Both the position numbers and the translations under genes were made by a program. The notes beneath the pieces were generated by a model that was not told the DNA's origin, ran no database searches, and worked only from the letters and a program-made list of their open reading frames with translations. From Acanthosepion esculentum (lineage: Eukaryota; Mollusca; Cephalopoda; Sepiida; Sepiidae), in contig OZ038479.1 in assembly GCA_964036315.1 (NCBI GenBank), positions 57,265,746 through 57,329,745 of the forward strand: a stretch of DNA of 64,000 nt, read 5' to 3'. Positions 34,667-45,660 of this stretch are shown piece by piece (the first letter of the stretch is position 1; each line of letters starts with the position of its first letter).

Positions 34667-35222
34667 GATTTTCCAAGTGTAGCTTAGATGTGGCACAAGG
34701 CCGAAAGTAGGAAGCGCCCAGTGAGGATTGAACTCATTACTCAGTGGTAATTGTTCTAGCGAGACAAGCTTGCTAACCATTACACCAACTCGAGGTGCCC
34801 AATATTCTAATCGTAGCTTAGATGTGGTACAAGGCCGATAGGATGGGGCACCCAGTGAGGATCAAACTCCCTACTCAACTCAATTGTAATTGTTCTAGTG
34901 AAACAAGCTTGCTAACCATTACACCATGTCGGGGTGCCCAAGACTGTGATTTTCCAGGCGTAGCTTAGATGTGGCACAAGGCCAAAAGTATGGGGTACCC
35001 AGTGAGGATCGAACTCACTACTCAGTCATAATTGTTCTAGCAAGACAAGCTTGCTAACCATTACACTGCCTCAGGGTACCAGTGATTTTCCAAGCATAGC
35101 TTAGATGTGGCACAAGGCCGCAAAGTAGGAGGCAGCCAGTGAGGATCGAATTCACTACTACTCAGTTGTAAATTGTTTAGCAAGACAAGCTTGCTAACCA
35201 TTGTACCACCTTGAGGTGCCCA
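34667..35222 (-). repeat. Tandem array of four SINE-Q tRNA-like units
   Basis: Four head-to-tail units on the minus strand: 35222-35081, 35080-34940, 34939-34801 and 34800-34667. Each has an acceptor-like 5' stem (GGGCACC in the consensus), the D-arm TGTAATGGTTAGCAAGC, a hairpin around CTTGT, a B-box T arm (GAGTTCGATCC and variants), the matching 3' stem, then a tail 'ggccttgtgccacatctaag'. In the unit at 34940-35080 both stem strands changed together (GGTACC with GGTACC instead of GGCACC with GGTGCC). Not a functional tRNA cluster: extra bases separate the anticodon-like and T arms. Confidence 0.8.
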
Positions 35223-35346
35223 AGTAGGTACTCATTATAACTGAATAGCATGATGTCACAAGTCATCATGACTGAGGTTTTGAGTAAGTTTACCTTATTC
35301 CAGCTGGTAATCATGCCAATTTATTCACTCTTTCCCAGAAAATTTA

Positions 35347-35480
35347 ACTAAGGTCTGCTCAGTATAGTTAGTTCTGTAGGTGTTGAACACAAATGTGCTT
35401 GAGCAGGCGTCTGCAACAAGGATTAGCTAGTTATTCAAGCAGACAGATATACTCAGACACCAGCAAGCCAACTATTTTAA
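35347..35480 (+). repeat. SINE-E copy
   Basis: Shares 'taactaaggtctgctcagta', 'gagcaggcgtctgcaacaag' and 'attagctagttattcaagc' with 35810-35950. Confidence 0.5.
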
Positions 35481-35539
35481 GTACAAATCAGTTACATAAT
35501 CCAAACCCATCAGGCAGCTATTCAGAACCATTTGCGTAA

Positions 35540-35800
35540 AATTCCACAGATTTTGATGCAAAAACAATTTCGACAAACTCTTGAATCTGATCTTTCCCTA
35601 GAGAAAGTTTTTCCCATCAAAGTTTTTTTTTTTTTGCTGTGGTCAGAAAAAGGTAATAATCACTTGGCACAAAGTCAGGTGAATATGATGGGTGAGAGTA
35701 AAACAGATCAACTGAGTTTAAAATTTTTTTCTCTGTGTTGTTCTTGTTGTATGTGGCCTTGTGCTGCCATGGAGAAAAACAAAATTTTTATTATCCCTCC
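35540..35800 (-). mobile_element. Mariner tail fragment
   Basis: The minus strand encodes the same C-terminal transposase stretch as 31950-32060 (around KDQIQEFV), followed by sequence shared with 33216-33360. It is interrupted by a T13 run and lies between two SINE-E copies. Confidence 0.45.
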
Positions 35801-35809
35801 TCCAGAAAC

Positions 35810-35960
35810 CATAACTAAGATCCGCTCAGCATAGTTGCAACATAAACCATAGGTTGTCTCTATGGGTTTTGAGCATACACAAATGTGCCCGAGCAGGCGT
35901 CTATAACAGGGATTAGCTAGTAACCTTGGCAGATCGGCATACTCAGATGACAGCAGCCAG
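35810..35960 (+). repeat. SINE-E copy
   Basis: Matches 35347-35480 and, inverted, 23615-23850. Confidence 0.5.
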
Positions 35961-36589
35961 ACATACAAATGAGTATGAACATGCAACAAACTGTGACCTT
36001 TTGGAAATATTTAAATCTCATCTTCAGGCTTTCAGTGAAATTCCAAAACTCTTTCTGCTCACCAACATATTAAAATCAAGTACTCAAGGTCTGATCCCAA
36101 TAAGTACAGTTGACATGAGCTGTGAATTTTGCCTCATGTCCTCAGTTAAAATTTTGCAGGTCATCTGCATATATATATTATAAAAATACTCAACTGACAA
36201 GGGAATTTTCTGTTGTTATCAGTCCAGAAATTACAAAAATATATCCTGGGACTATAATGTATGTTGACGGGTCATTTTATGGAGCAAATACAGAATTAAG
36301 TTCTCTAAAAGATTTCTAAGAAGATTTGGAAGTAGTTTGAACTGATGTTAAGTGTCTTGGTATAAACAACTTGAAAGCAAGTTAAATTACCAGCATGTAT
36401 TTGCATTTGTATTTTAAACTTGATATTGCCAACGTATGTCCACATTTTAATTTCAAACAATCCTCTTCATTGTAGGTTCAAAGTTCAAATATATTGCACT
36501 AAGTCTGAAAAATGGAGATTCACATATATTCTGAGTATCTGCATTGCATGTTCAGATACATGTTGATATTTAGTTGAACATTTTTATTA

Positions 36590-36890
36590 CTATTGTTCAC
36601 CAATTGACTGATTGATTTGATTTTTTTTATGGTTTATCAACACTTTGTGTGTTATTTAAAGCTGAAACTTATTTTGGTTTGTAAGAATACTTCTTTCTGC
36701 AAGGGAATATTGCACTGAAACAATTTTTGGTGGACAACAATGATTTTATTTTCAGATGCAAGTCTTACTAATAGCTGGAGGCAGAAGAAATGGATTTATA
36801 CCTTTCCCAAGTTATTTGTGCGTAAGTAAATTGAATGTACCCAACTGGAATTCAAACTCAATGCATTACATCACCCACACATTCATTGTT
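36590..36890 (-). repeat. SINE-T copy
   Basis: Tail 'ggtttatcaacactttgtgt', 'tatttaaagctgaaac', then 'ctaatagctggaggcagaag', 'cctttcccaagttatttgtg' and 'aactggaattcaaactcaat', all inverted. The head is weak. Confidence 0.45.
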
Positions 36891-36984
36891 CACCCAATAC
36901 AAGAGCTACTCAAGGTAGAAGTTTACTGAATGATATTGTTTTAAGGATGTAAAGGGAGGTGGAGGAATAGGTGTATATAATGAG

Positions 36985-37190
36985 GATATTGATTTGTTTC
37001 TTTACAGCTTATCAACCATTTGTTGGTTATTTAAAGCTAAAATATATTTCGGTAGCTAGGAAGTCACTTGTAGTACCCAGGGTTCGCAAGCAGTTCTCCA
37101 TCTAAGTACTGATTGGGCTTGACACTTCATAACTTCAGTGATCGAACAAGAACCTGTGTTTTAGTAGGATTTGATCATAAGCATCATGAG
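36985..37190 (-). repeat. SINE-5S with the tRNA-like part deleted
   Basis: The tail 'ttctttacagcttatcaacc' is joined near 37065 directly to a 5S-like segment (minus strand: CGATCACTGAAGTTATGAAG, CAGTACTTAGATGGAGAACT). The tRNA-like middle present in other copies is missing. Confidence 0.5.
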
Positions 37191-37360
37191 GATGTTTAAC
37201 AGTTGACCCTAGATTTGAAGAGGTTAGAATTGTAGTTATCGAGGAAGCATCCTCTCAAGAGTCTGTGAAGGCCTTAACTGGTGGAACTAAGTATCTGAAA
37301 ATGAAGATATACAAATTTGACAAGAGAATTTTTTTTCTTGTTATTTCCAAAAGGTTTTAT

Positions 37361-37600
37361 AAAATTTGGCTTATTTATGCATTAGGGTTTTTCTTTCCAG
37401 TTGCGTGGAAAGAAACATTTATCTGCTTTACAAGAATAGGGTTGCTTTCCAGTATGTGTTTGCAGATAATGCATGAAATGAAAAGTCCATCATTTTGTAA
37501 GTATATAATTTTGCTTCAGTGTGAAATTGTATGTTTCAACATGTACTACTTTTTCAGAAAACAAAAGAAATAACAAAACCTTTCATAAGGTCTTTTTCTC
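37361..37600 (-). pseudogene. Decayed zinc-finger tail beyond ZNF-B
   Basis: The minus strand encodes finger remnants, such as LQTHTGKQPYSCK (near 37440) and a KLYTYKMMDFSF-like piece (near 37500), with stops. ZNF-B, like ZNF-A, was once longer at its C-terminus, or a further finger exon stood here. Confidence 0.6.
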
Positions 37601-37648
37601 TCTCAAATGTCTTTGTTGAAAAGACATGCACACTTTCAGCTAATGGCG

Positions 37649-37654
37649 TTTATT
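37649..37654 (-). terminator. Likely poly(A) signal of ZNF-B
   Basis: AATAAA on the minus strand, 57 bases after the ZNF-B stop codon. Confidence 0.5.
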
Positions 37655-37710
37655 TCAGCATGTGACTGCAAGAGTCTCACTAAATACAATATCAATGACA
37701 AAAATGATTC

Positions 37711-39096
37711 TTATGTTTCACTGTTAGGTTTCTCTTCAGTGTGTGATTGCATATGTTGCACTAAGTTTGATTTGCTTAAAAAGGAATCTCCACAAATTCC
37801 GCAAGAATATGGTTTCTCTCCAGTGTGTGTTCGCATATGCCGCACTAAATTTGACTTCAGTACACATGCAAAGTCACAGATTTCACAGGCAAATGGTTTT
37901 TCTCCAGTGTGTGTTGGCATATGGTGAATTAATTGTGACTTTCGCGCGAAAGATGATCCACACGTTCCACAAGAATATGGTTTCTCTCCAGTATGTGTTC
38001 TGATATGGATCACCAAATCTGACTTCTGTGAAAATGCAGATCCACAAACTTCACATGAATAAGGTTTTTCTCCAGTGTGTGTTCTAATATGTAGAACCAA
38101 ATTTGACTTTCGTGCAGACGAAAAGCCACATGTTTCACAAGTATATGGTTTTATGTGAGAGTGCGTTTTACTATGTTGCAATAAATCTGATCTTGCTATA
38201 AATGTCAAACCACATGTGTCGCAAGTATGTATTTTTTCTCCAGTGTGCGTTCGTATGTGACACAAAAAGTGTGATTTCACAGTAAAAGCAGCTCCACATG
38301 TGTCACAAGTATATGGGTTCTCTCCAGTGTGTGTTCTCAGATGTAGCATCAAAGTTGATTTCCGTGCACAAAAAAATCCACATGTCCCACAAGAATATGG
38401 TTTCTCTCCAGTGTGTGTTCGCATATGACACACTAAATTTGATTTCACTGCAAATTTAGATCCACATGTGTCACAAGCATACGGTTTCTCTTTAGTGTGT
38501 GTTCTCAGATGCAGCACCAGGCTTGATTTGCGTGCACAAAAAAATCCACATTTTTCGCAAGAATATGGCTTCTCTCCAGTGTGTGTTCGTATATGCAGCA
38601 CCAATGTTGATTTCTGTGCAAAGGAAGATCCACATGTTTCACAAGAATATGGTTTCTCTCCAGTGTGTGTTGCCATATGGCAGGCTAAATTTGATTTCAC
38701 TGCAAATGCAAATCCACATATGTCACAAGCATATGGTTTCTCTCCAGTGTGGGTTCTCATATGTAATACCAAATTTGACTTTCTTGCACAGGAAAATCCA
38801 CATATTTCACAAGAATAGGACTGTTCTCCAGTGTGTGTCCGCATATGTCGCACCAAATTTGACTTTTGTGCAAACGAGAATCCACACATTTCACAAGAAT
38901 ACGGTCTCTCCCCAGTGTGTGTTTGCATATGGCGCACCAAAACTGACTTTGATACAAATGCTGATTTACAAACTTCACAAGAATATGGTTTGTCACCATT
39001 ATGTGTTTGTATATGGCATTCTACCTGTGACTTCTCTAGAAAAGAAGATACAAACTCCTTTTCTGAATATGGTATCTCCTCTGGATGTTCACTCAT
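37711..39096 (-). CDS. ZNF-B: C2H2 zinc-finger protein, fifteen fingers
   Basis: A 461-residue single-exon frame, ATG at 39096 in a CACTATGAG context. Residues 1-32 are a degenerate finger lacking its cysteines (IPYSEKEFVSSF). Fifteen intact C2H2 fingers follow at a strict 28-residue period from Cys40 to about residue 452, with TGEKPY-type linkers; the frame ends TEEKPNSET. Nearly every helix begins K-S (positions 1 and 2). Contacts at -1/3/6 run in a three-finger cycle in fingers 2-7 (Q.., R.., V.., twice), and the R-type fingers replace the core phenylalanine with cysteine or serine (GFSCARKS, GFFCARKS, GFSSARKS). Position 6 is cysteine in fingers 4, 7 and 9. No effector domain is visible. 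Inferred role: nuclear DNA-binding regulator; the open frame through 15 fingers argues for function. Confidence 0.93.
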   Translation of the reverse strand: MSEHPEEIPYSEKEFVSSFLEKSQVECHIQTHNGDKPYSCEVCKSAFVSKSVLVRHMQTHTGERPYSCEMCGFSFAQKSNLVRHMRTHTGEQSYSCEICGFSCARKSNLVLHMRTHTGEKPYACDICGFAFAVKSNLACHMATHTGEKPYSCETCGSSFAQKSTLVLHIRTHTGEKPYSCEKCGFFCARKSSLVLHLRTHTKEKPYACDTCGSKFAVKSNLVCHMRTHTGEKPYSCGTCGFFCARKSTLMLHLRTHTGENPYTCDTCGAAFTVKSHFLCHIRTHTGEKIHTCDTCGLTFIARSDLLQHSKTHSHIKPYTCETCGFSSARKSNLVLHIRTHTGEKPYSCEVCGSAFSQKSDLVIHIRTHTGEKPYSCGTCGSSFARKSQLIHHMPTHTGEKPFACEICDFACVLKSNLVRHMRTHTGEKPYSCGICGDSFLSKSNLVQHMQSHTEEKPNSET

Positions 39097-39360
39097 AGTG
39101 GTTACATATATATAATGCTAAATGTGTTTGAGAGACACAAAAAAATATGGATTTTACAAGAATATGTCTTCATGTCAGTATGTATCCAAAGGTATTTTCA
39201 GCTGTAGTGATTTACAAAATGTAGTGACATATCTTTTACATGAAGATTTTTAACATGTATTTCCATGTTCTTGATGGGAAGCCAGGAGTTTTGTTTTCAT
39301 TCATTTAACTTCATAATGAATTTTAAATATATCACACAATCTTTTGTCCAACCAGAACAT
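39097..39360 (-). other. ZNF-B 5' UTR part of the coding exon
   Basis: Acceptor TTTTTGTTCACAG with AG at 39362-39361; the exon would start at 39360, 264 bases before the ATG. A short frame starts at the exon edge (ATGTTCTGG), parallel to ZNF-A. A finger-like remnant (KTYSCKIH) near 39165-39140 also parallels the ZNF-A leader. Confidence 0.6.
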
Positions 39361-40579
39361 CTGTGAACAAAAAGCAATAAAAAAATATATTAATAGTGAC
39401 AGTATAATAATGTATGGAAACAGTTTATATTACAATAGATACATGCAGTTATATACTAAGAGCTAGTTTAATCCATCACACGGACACAATAATATGGCAG
39501 TCAGTGAAGATCAAAATTATTGCACCAGTTAAGTCTGTGAGAATAACTACTTAACCATTGCACCTGAACCAATAAGTACTTGGTTCCATTGGACAAATAT
39601 TGTAAGAATAGATGTAAAAATGTTCATATTTATAAACAGTTTTATGTAAATGGTTCTATTGAATTATAAGATTAAATGTAAGAATGTATTCATAGTTTTA
39701 TTTCTCTGTGAATTTTTTGGATATCAATACAATTGATGAAGTGTTTGATAATTTTATGCTACAGTAATGAGCTTCTTGGTAAGCTTATTAATACTAACAA
39801 ATTTCTTTCTCTGGGGTGAATTAACACTAAAGATAACTGTAGTAAGTCATTTTTGTACCATGAAGTATATAGTCCTCTGCATCTACATAAGTGAACAAAA
39901 AAAAAATATACATATTATGGAAGACATGGAAGTAAGTAAAGAAAAAAACAACATTATACAAAAGGCCTATTTTAAAAATGAAGACGAAATTCCGTCAAAG
40001 AATAAAAATGCTATTCCTTCATGCTGTTTTTTCTAATAAATCATGCTAAAGAGTAGAAAACTTAGTATCACAATTTAGATCATCTAATGGCATAATTTTA
40101 TCATATATTCCAGTGGCTCACAAATCAGAATGTCATTCCATCACTTTCCAAGAGCGTCTGACTCAAAAGGTGCATTCCAAATAATATGCATATATTATTG
40201 ACAATATTCATTCTTTCCCCGATTATTACATATACTTTTAAATGAATTATTTTTATAACAGATATGTACAAATTTAATCACAATGGAAATGTTGAATTTT
40301 TAAAACTTGAATACATGTAATTTGTTTTAATTCATAACTAATTATTAAATAAACTGAAGACTACTTCAATAAATAAAAAGTTCAATAGAATGCAAGGATA
40401 TTGTAATTCAATAAAAAAAAAGTAAAAAATTCTGCCCTTTCTGACACCCTGAAATTCACTTCGGTTGAGAACTCCTAGTCTATTCAATATATAATACTAG
40501 GTGACATTTTATATCTGGTTTTAACCAAAGTTTTGTTGGATTTTGATGGAAAAATTTGAACAAGTTTAATTAAGCCTAA

Positions 40580-41240
40580 TCTTTTTTTTTTTTAGTCATT
40601 TCACCCTCAAGCCGGGTAATAAAACCACTAGGTTCAAAGAGGTCACTGAGTGTCAAAGAATAAGAAAAAGAAAACATTAAGGAGCAATAAAAGAGGGATC
40701 AAGAAGACTGTAGATAACGAGTGATACTGAATTTAAATTTCTGGAGATCAAAACTGGCTGGAAAGTAAGAAGCCAGAGGAGAGTTCCACAAATGAGAAGT
40801 GTGACAGAAGAAACTGTTAACATAGAAGCTATGGTTACATCTAGCCAATTCAACTCTAAAATGGTGAGGCCTTGTTGTCAATCTAGTACTGAGCCATAGT
40901 CTAGGTGCCATAGAGGAAAGTTCATCAGAACAATTACCATGAAAGTATTTAGAGAAAAACCAGAGGTAAGCTATGTTACAGCAATGGAAAAGTGTCTGGA
41001 GCCAAGATGCCAGGTCAGATTCTTTGGATTTTATCAAGAATCTCTAAATATGTAGCAGGAGCACCAGACTCAAAGCATGAATGAATGGCAGACTTATAAA
41101 TATGTAACATAGTCTTGCTCCAACCAAAGAAAATATTCATCATATTCTCTATGAATTTTAGAGAGAATAATGAAAATGCAGCAGAAAAAATCCACCAAAA
41201 GCACAAATGGTGATAGCGGAGTGTGTAAAAGATCATGGAG
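40580..41240 (-). pseudogene. Non-LTR retrotransposon 3' end
   Basis: The minus strand encodes the C-terminal region that follows the reverse transcriptase in many invertebrate non-LTR elements: KSAIHSCFESGAPATYLEIL and DKIQRI (41015-41236), then in another frame FSKYFHGNCSDEL, HFRVELARCNHSF, SFFCHTSHLWNSPLASYFP and a terminal RYLQS (40699-41037). One frameshift separates the two. The 3' end is near 40600 with a T-rich stretch (A-rich on the coding strand) at 40579-40593. It is 5'-truncated, as usual for such elements. Confidence 0.8.
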
Positions 41241-41289
41241 AAAACAGTTTTCTTATTTCAGAAAGAGGGACTTCTGTCTAAAGGAAGAG

Positions 41290-41730
41290 CCAAGATAGGT
41301 CACCAAAAAGGACTGGATTCTGAGACATGGGAAGCAAATGTTGATGCAAACTCAACAATTATGGTTAAGAAACACAGTGGACACTTCAGTGTTAGTTGTA
41401 AGATCATTCATTGTAAAAGGAAAATCCTTCAGAAAGTGGATTCCACATAACCTGTCAGGAGAAAATTTCAAAACAACATCTCAATTATTGCGCATTACAG
41501 CATTCCTATCAGTTTCAAGAGCCTTTTTGGGACAGAGTCATTATAGGAGATGAAAAGTGGATCCTTTACTACAAAGTTAAGTGAAGACCTCAGTGACTTA
41601 GTCATGGTATAATGACTGCTCAACAGCTTCTGTGTTTATGGTGGGATATACAGGGAATCACTTATGAGCTAGTAAATGATAATCAAGTAGTCACAGCTGA
41701 AGTTTACTGACAACAGTTAAGATTTACACT
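41290..41730 (+). pseudogene. Mariner transposase fragment with first catalytic motif
   Basis: The plus strand reads KWIPHNLSGENFKTTS (near 41440), then in another frame FWDRVIIGDEKWILYYKV (41525-41580) and CLWWDIQG (41635-41660). DEKW carries the first catalytic aspartate of mariner transposases, and WWD..G is a conserved later motif. Several stops; no terminal repeats found. Confidence 0.75.
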
Positions 41731-41739
41731 ATATTGTTC

Positions 41740-42110
41740 AAACTAGTCCTCATTTTTATTCATGATGTTTTGGTCATTGTACGCCCAAGCCTTCTTCAGG
41801 TGATATTTGTTGGAATTTTGAACCAATCCCTTTATTTACTGTGGTAAATTGTCCTAATTCCTTTAGTAACTCAACTCTCCCAAGTTTTTGTTCCTTCTCA
41901 TGTGGCCAGGTATTGAACACACAACTCTTTGGGTGAAGTCACTTTTTGAATTACTTCGACCAATGCTTTTATCCACATGGTCATGTGCCCTTCCACTGTA
42001 TATCACCTGAAGACCATAGCGTGCAATGGCCAAAACGTTGTGAATATGACAACAGTCTGTACAATGTAAATAGTTATAATACTTCATCTGAGAAATATCG
42101 ACAGTTAAGA
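41740..42110. repeat. PAL-C element, both arms
   Basis: The left arm 'gttttggtcattgtacgccc' and 'ccttcttcaggtgatat' is mirrored by 'atatcacctgaagaccatag' and 'gcaatggccaaaacgttgtg'. The loop holds a tRNA-like piece ('ggtattgaacacacaactct', inverted B box). Confidence 0.7.
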
Positions 42111-42344
42111 TGTTTAAAAGTAGTATTGTGTTAATCTTTAACAAATAGAAGAAAGATTATCCCACTCAATAATAAAACATGATCCTCTACTGCATGAATA
42201 ACTAAAGATATCTTGGAAGAATTTGTCTGCAGAGGGGAAAAAAAAGTTTTGTACACCACATTCTCCCAGACATTGCTCCCTTTGATTAACAAGGGTTCAG
42301 TCTGCAAAAGCCATTTAGCATATAAGTTTACCAATCGCATGGTT

Positions 42345-42770
42345 CACACTTTTGAACAGGAGTAGAGGTTTATCCCTTGTTTCCTGTTTAGGTTTGGGTT
42401 TCCAGTTCCTTCTAAATTCACCTTCAACTCTATACTTCTAACATCTCTACCTAAATTCAGAAATTTTTACTATTTATTTTATTTTTCTCCACAATAGGAG
42501 TAGATAGATAAGTGAACTTATCATCCAATTCACACTCTTCCTCACTCTTTTGAACAGGAGTAGAGGTTTGTCCCTCGTTTCCTGTTCAAGTTTGGGTTTC
42601 TAGTTCTTTTTAAATTCTACTTCAACACTATACTTCTAATGTCTCTGACAAAATTCTGAAATTTATATTATTGGGTTACTCATCTCTTCTAGTCTTCTCC
42701 TTTTCTTTCACTTCAAGTAACCTCTTGCGTCTTAGTGGCGCTATTGCCTTGCTTGGGGTGAATTGATTGA
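42345..42770 (+). mobile_element. Non-LTR 3' UTR with a direct duplication
   Basis: Ends 'gtggcgctattgccttgctt' and GGGGTGAATTGATTG, the 3' terminus shared with 56380-56410 and 56810-56835. Positions 42346-42450 and 42545-42650 are near-identical direct copies ('ttttgaacaggagtagaggt'), about 198 bases apart. Confidence 0.6.
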
Positions 42771-43084
42771 AAAAAGAAAAAAGCCTCTTATTTCAGATCA
42801 AAATCCAAAGAATTCTATATATGATATTAAAAAGCATGTTGGCAGATCGGATATCACTGAATACAATGGTCACGATATTGATAATTAAGTACCTCTCCAT
42901 TAACCCTTATTTTTTTTATCATAAAAAAAATTGGACAAACCTTTCATTACAACCTGACATCAGATAAGCAACCTGATTACACTTCTTAGTAACTTAATAT
43001 TCAGTTATAGTAAGAGATGCTGTATCTCAATTCCAAGGAGCTAACATTCCTCAGGTTACTATAACAAAGGAATATCAGCAATGT

Positions 43085-43170
43085 TTGATATTTATGCCCG
43101 CAAAAAAAATCTGCTGCTTCAAAGGAGTAGTTATTCCTTTGACACTGTTATTATAGTATACTGGATATTT
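43085..43170. repeat. FB-A terminal fragment
   Basis: 'tatttatgcccgcaaaaaaa' followed by 'tcctttgacactgttattat' matches the outer arm of FB-A copies. Single arm. Confidence 0.45.
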
Positions 43171-43436
43171 TATTCCAGATCAAATTCTGTGAACATGCAT
43201 ATTTTTAGGTGAAAGCAATTTTTTAATGTGTAAGCTATTTGGTCTGAAGAGGCAAGACGATTGCTGACCCCTGTTGAGTCAAAAGTTTCTTTGAATTTTC
43301 ACTGATGATTTTTGGCAAATTGTATCTCCCTTATATCATTAATTCGATACAACTTATTCTGCAATTGTTGTCAAATTGTTCATTCTTTATTTTCATATAT
43401 AACATATCGATATAATACTAAATCTCTCATCATGTA

Positions 43437-44240
43437 TCTATGTATGTGTGTGTATGTTCCCAAGATAGAGCTTCAATGAAACGTAATACTCCAATCAGTT
43501 TAGGGGCATAATATACATTGAACCCCTGCCAAGGGCAGTGTCAAATTTCATTAAAATTATACAAAGGGTTCTTGACCATGGGTCATTTTTCTGTTTTTAT
43601 GGCATTTTTAATAGTAAATTCAATATTTTCAATACACATTCTTATATCAATCTGCATATATAAACAAGCACTTGCATATTATATCCCAACTATTATGTGT
43701 GTGAAAAATAATAAACATGCATAATACATAACAAAATTATTTTTAAAAAATACATAACACAACACATATTTTATACTATTCACTACATCTATATTCTTAT
43801 ATAGGTATACATATATTCTTATCTCTGATAAGAATCAAGGTTTTTCAGAGCCGGTTTTGAAAGCAAGGAGTGTATGTCGGGGCAAAGATCAGAAAAGAGT
43901 CATTACTATGTAATAGAGTATGTATGTTCTCGAGATAGTGCTTAAATGATAATACCCCAACCAATTTAGGAGCATATTGGACCTTAAAACCCTGCCAAGT
44001 GCAGTGGCAAATTTCATTAAAATTAGACAAGGAGTTCTTTAGCCAGGGCAGTCTTTTTCTGTTTTCACAGCATTTTTAATAGGAAATTCAATATTTTCAA
44101 TACACATTCTTATATAAATCTGCATATATAAACAAGCACTATTATGTGTGTGAAAAATAATAAACATGCATAATACATTATAACAACATTATTAAATGAA
44201 TTTAAATATACATAACACAACACATACAATTCATTACATT
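43437..44240 (+). repeat. Direct duplication of about 330 bases
   Basis: 43437-43770 and 43917-44235 are aligned direct copies about 480 bases apart, sharing 'atttcattaaaattagacaa', 'attcaatattttcaatacac' and 'aaaaataataaacatgcata'. Non-coding; origin unknown. Confidence 0.65.
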
Positions 44241-44499
44241 ATAACTTTTTTATAAATAAACATATCAGCTGTTTGGCAAGTACTGGATAGGTGAAGACAC
44301 TATATAGGCGTATCATTGTAAAACATAATCTGTATGGCTAAAAAAGTGTAGCAAATGACTTAAATAGATGCATGTTGGTTTGAAATAAATGTGAGGAAGA
44401 AGTGAGTATGCATAATAAAAAATATAAACATTATTAATTTCTTTTTGTGTTTGATCTAACTATTATTGTATAATAATATTCATAGTGTCTTGTGAAGTC

Positions 44500-45660
44500 A
44501 GTCCTATGGGTATTTTTTCCTAAAGTTTCTGTGGTTTCTGAGGCAGCGTTATTTTTGTTACCTTCCATCTCTTTCCCCTATCCACCCTGAAGTTTCCCCG
44601 CAATCTCAACACATTCTTGCCATACATCATAACATACAAGCACTCATACATCATCAACATAACTTGGTCTTTCACAAAGCACCATAAATTGACACCTCTA
44701 TAAGCTTGGCCTTGTGAACAGATGCTATTAAAAGGTTTCCTCATGAACTGACCAATGACCAGGCTCAATAACGTATGGTGATTTGCAAACAACTGCTGGC
44801 AAATCATCACAATGTGTCAAATTCTAACTAGGGATGAAAAATGGACCTATTTTCATAATCCTAATAAGAGAAATCAGTGATTTTGTTCTGGCCAAGCTTT
44901 TTGAGGATGTTGTTGCACTTTGTGCTTGCCAGCATTGGTAAATCAAAGAGTCACACTTCTTCAGCATTACACTGTCAATGCGACCGAGTGCAAACTTCAG
45001 GGACTTGGAGGTTGGAAGTGTTGCCTCAAGCTGCTGCTATACACCGTTACAATTAGATCTCTTTCTGATTCATTCTGCATGTTGGCTGGATGTGAACACC
45101 ACAAAGGCAGAGAACAAAATAACAAAAGTCGTTTTCTGTGCATTAGGCTTCACGCATCACATCCAGTCTATGAAGCAAGCTCCAGCAGTGGCCAATTGTG
45201 ATCCTTCCAGCTGGAAAAAGAGATGCCCCTGGGGACTACCAGACTTGCTTAAAAGCAGGTCTTTGAGAATGACCAGGGCAGTTGTGGCCCAGATTCATGA
45301 CTTGTCATGACTTTTAATGCTCGCAAACACCTCAGCAACCCAACACTGTGACGCCAAACCACCAACATGTGAGGCTGTCCCATAGAACAGGCCGACTGCC
45401 GTAACCTCAATCAGCCAACATACACCGGCCATATCCTGTGACATCACACCAAACCCACACAAAAATTGGGTCATGTGCCGGCACTACCCCTACACCTGAC
45501 CACTATCCTGACAACTAGCCACTGAAACGGACATTCCACCCATTCTTCAACGTTTCTATACAACATACCAACAATAAACATTGTTTAAAATCTAATCCTT
45601 GTTATTCTTTTCTCTCGTTATCAAATGCTTAATATAACACTGCCTACAGACCATGCCTTG
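44500..45660. other. Unassigned, partly G+C-richer segment
   Basis: 45310-45600 is C-rich and ends in AATAAACATTG (45572-45582), which may be the end of a retroelement LTR. Frames at 44520-44810 (minus) and 44978-45310 (plus) have no recognised domain. Confidence 0.25.

Noticed and set aside
34667..35222. A cluster of functional tRNA genes
   Set aside because: D and T arms are good, but extra bases separate the anticodon-like arm from the T arm and the anticodon loop is not standard. Each unit also carries a SINE-like tail.
34667..35222. A CRISPR-like array
   Set aside because: Four long near-tandem SINE units without unique spacers in animal DNA; not a CRISPR.
38499..39098. Plus-strand frame of 199 codons across ZNF-B, with others at 37607-37927, 38468-38818 and 38831-39115
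   Set aside because: Antisense shadows. The 84-base finger period keeps complementary frames open without stops; the sense strand encodes canonical fingers.
44978..45310. A 110-codon plus-strand gene
   Set aside because: No recognisable domain, promoter or splice pattern; kept only as unassigned sequence.
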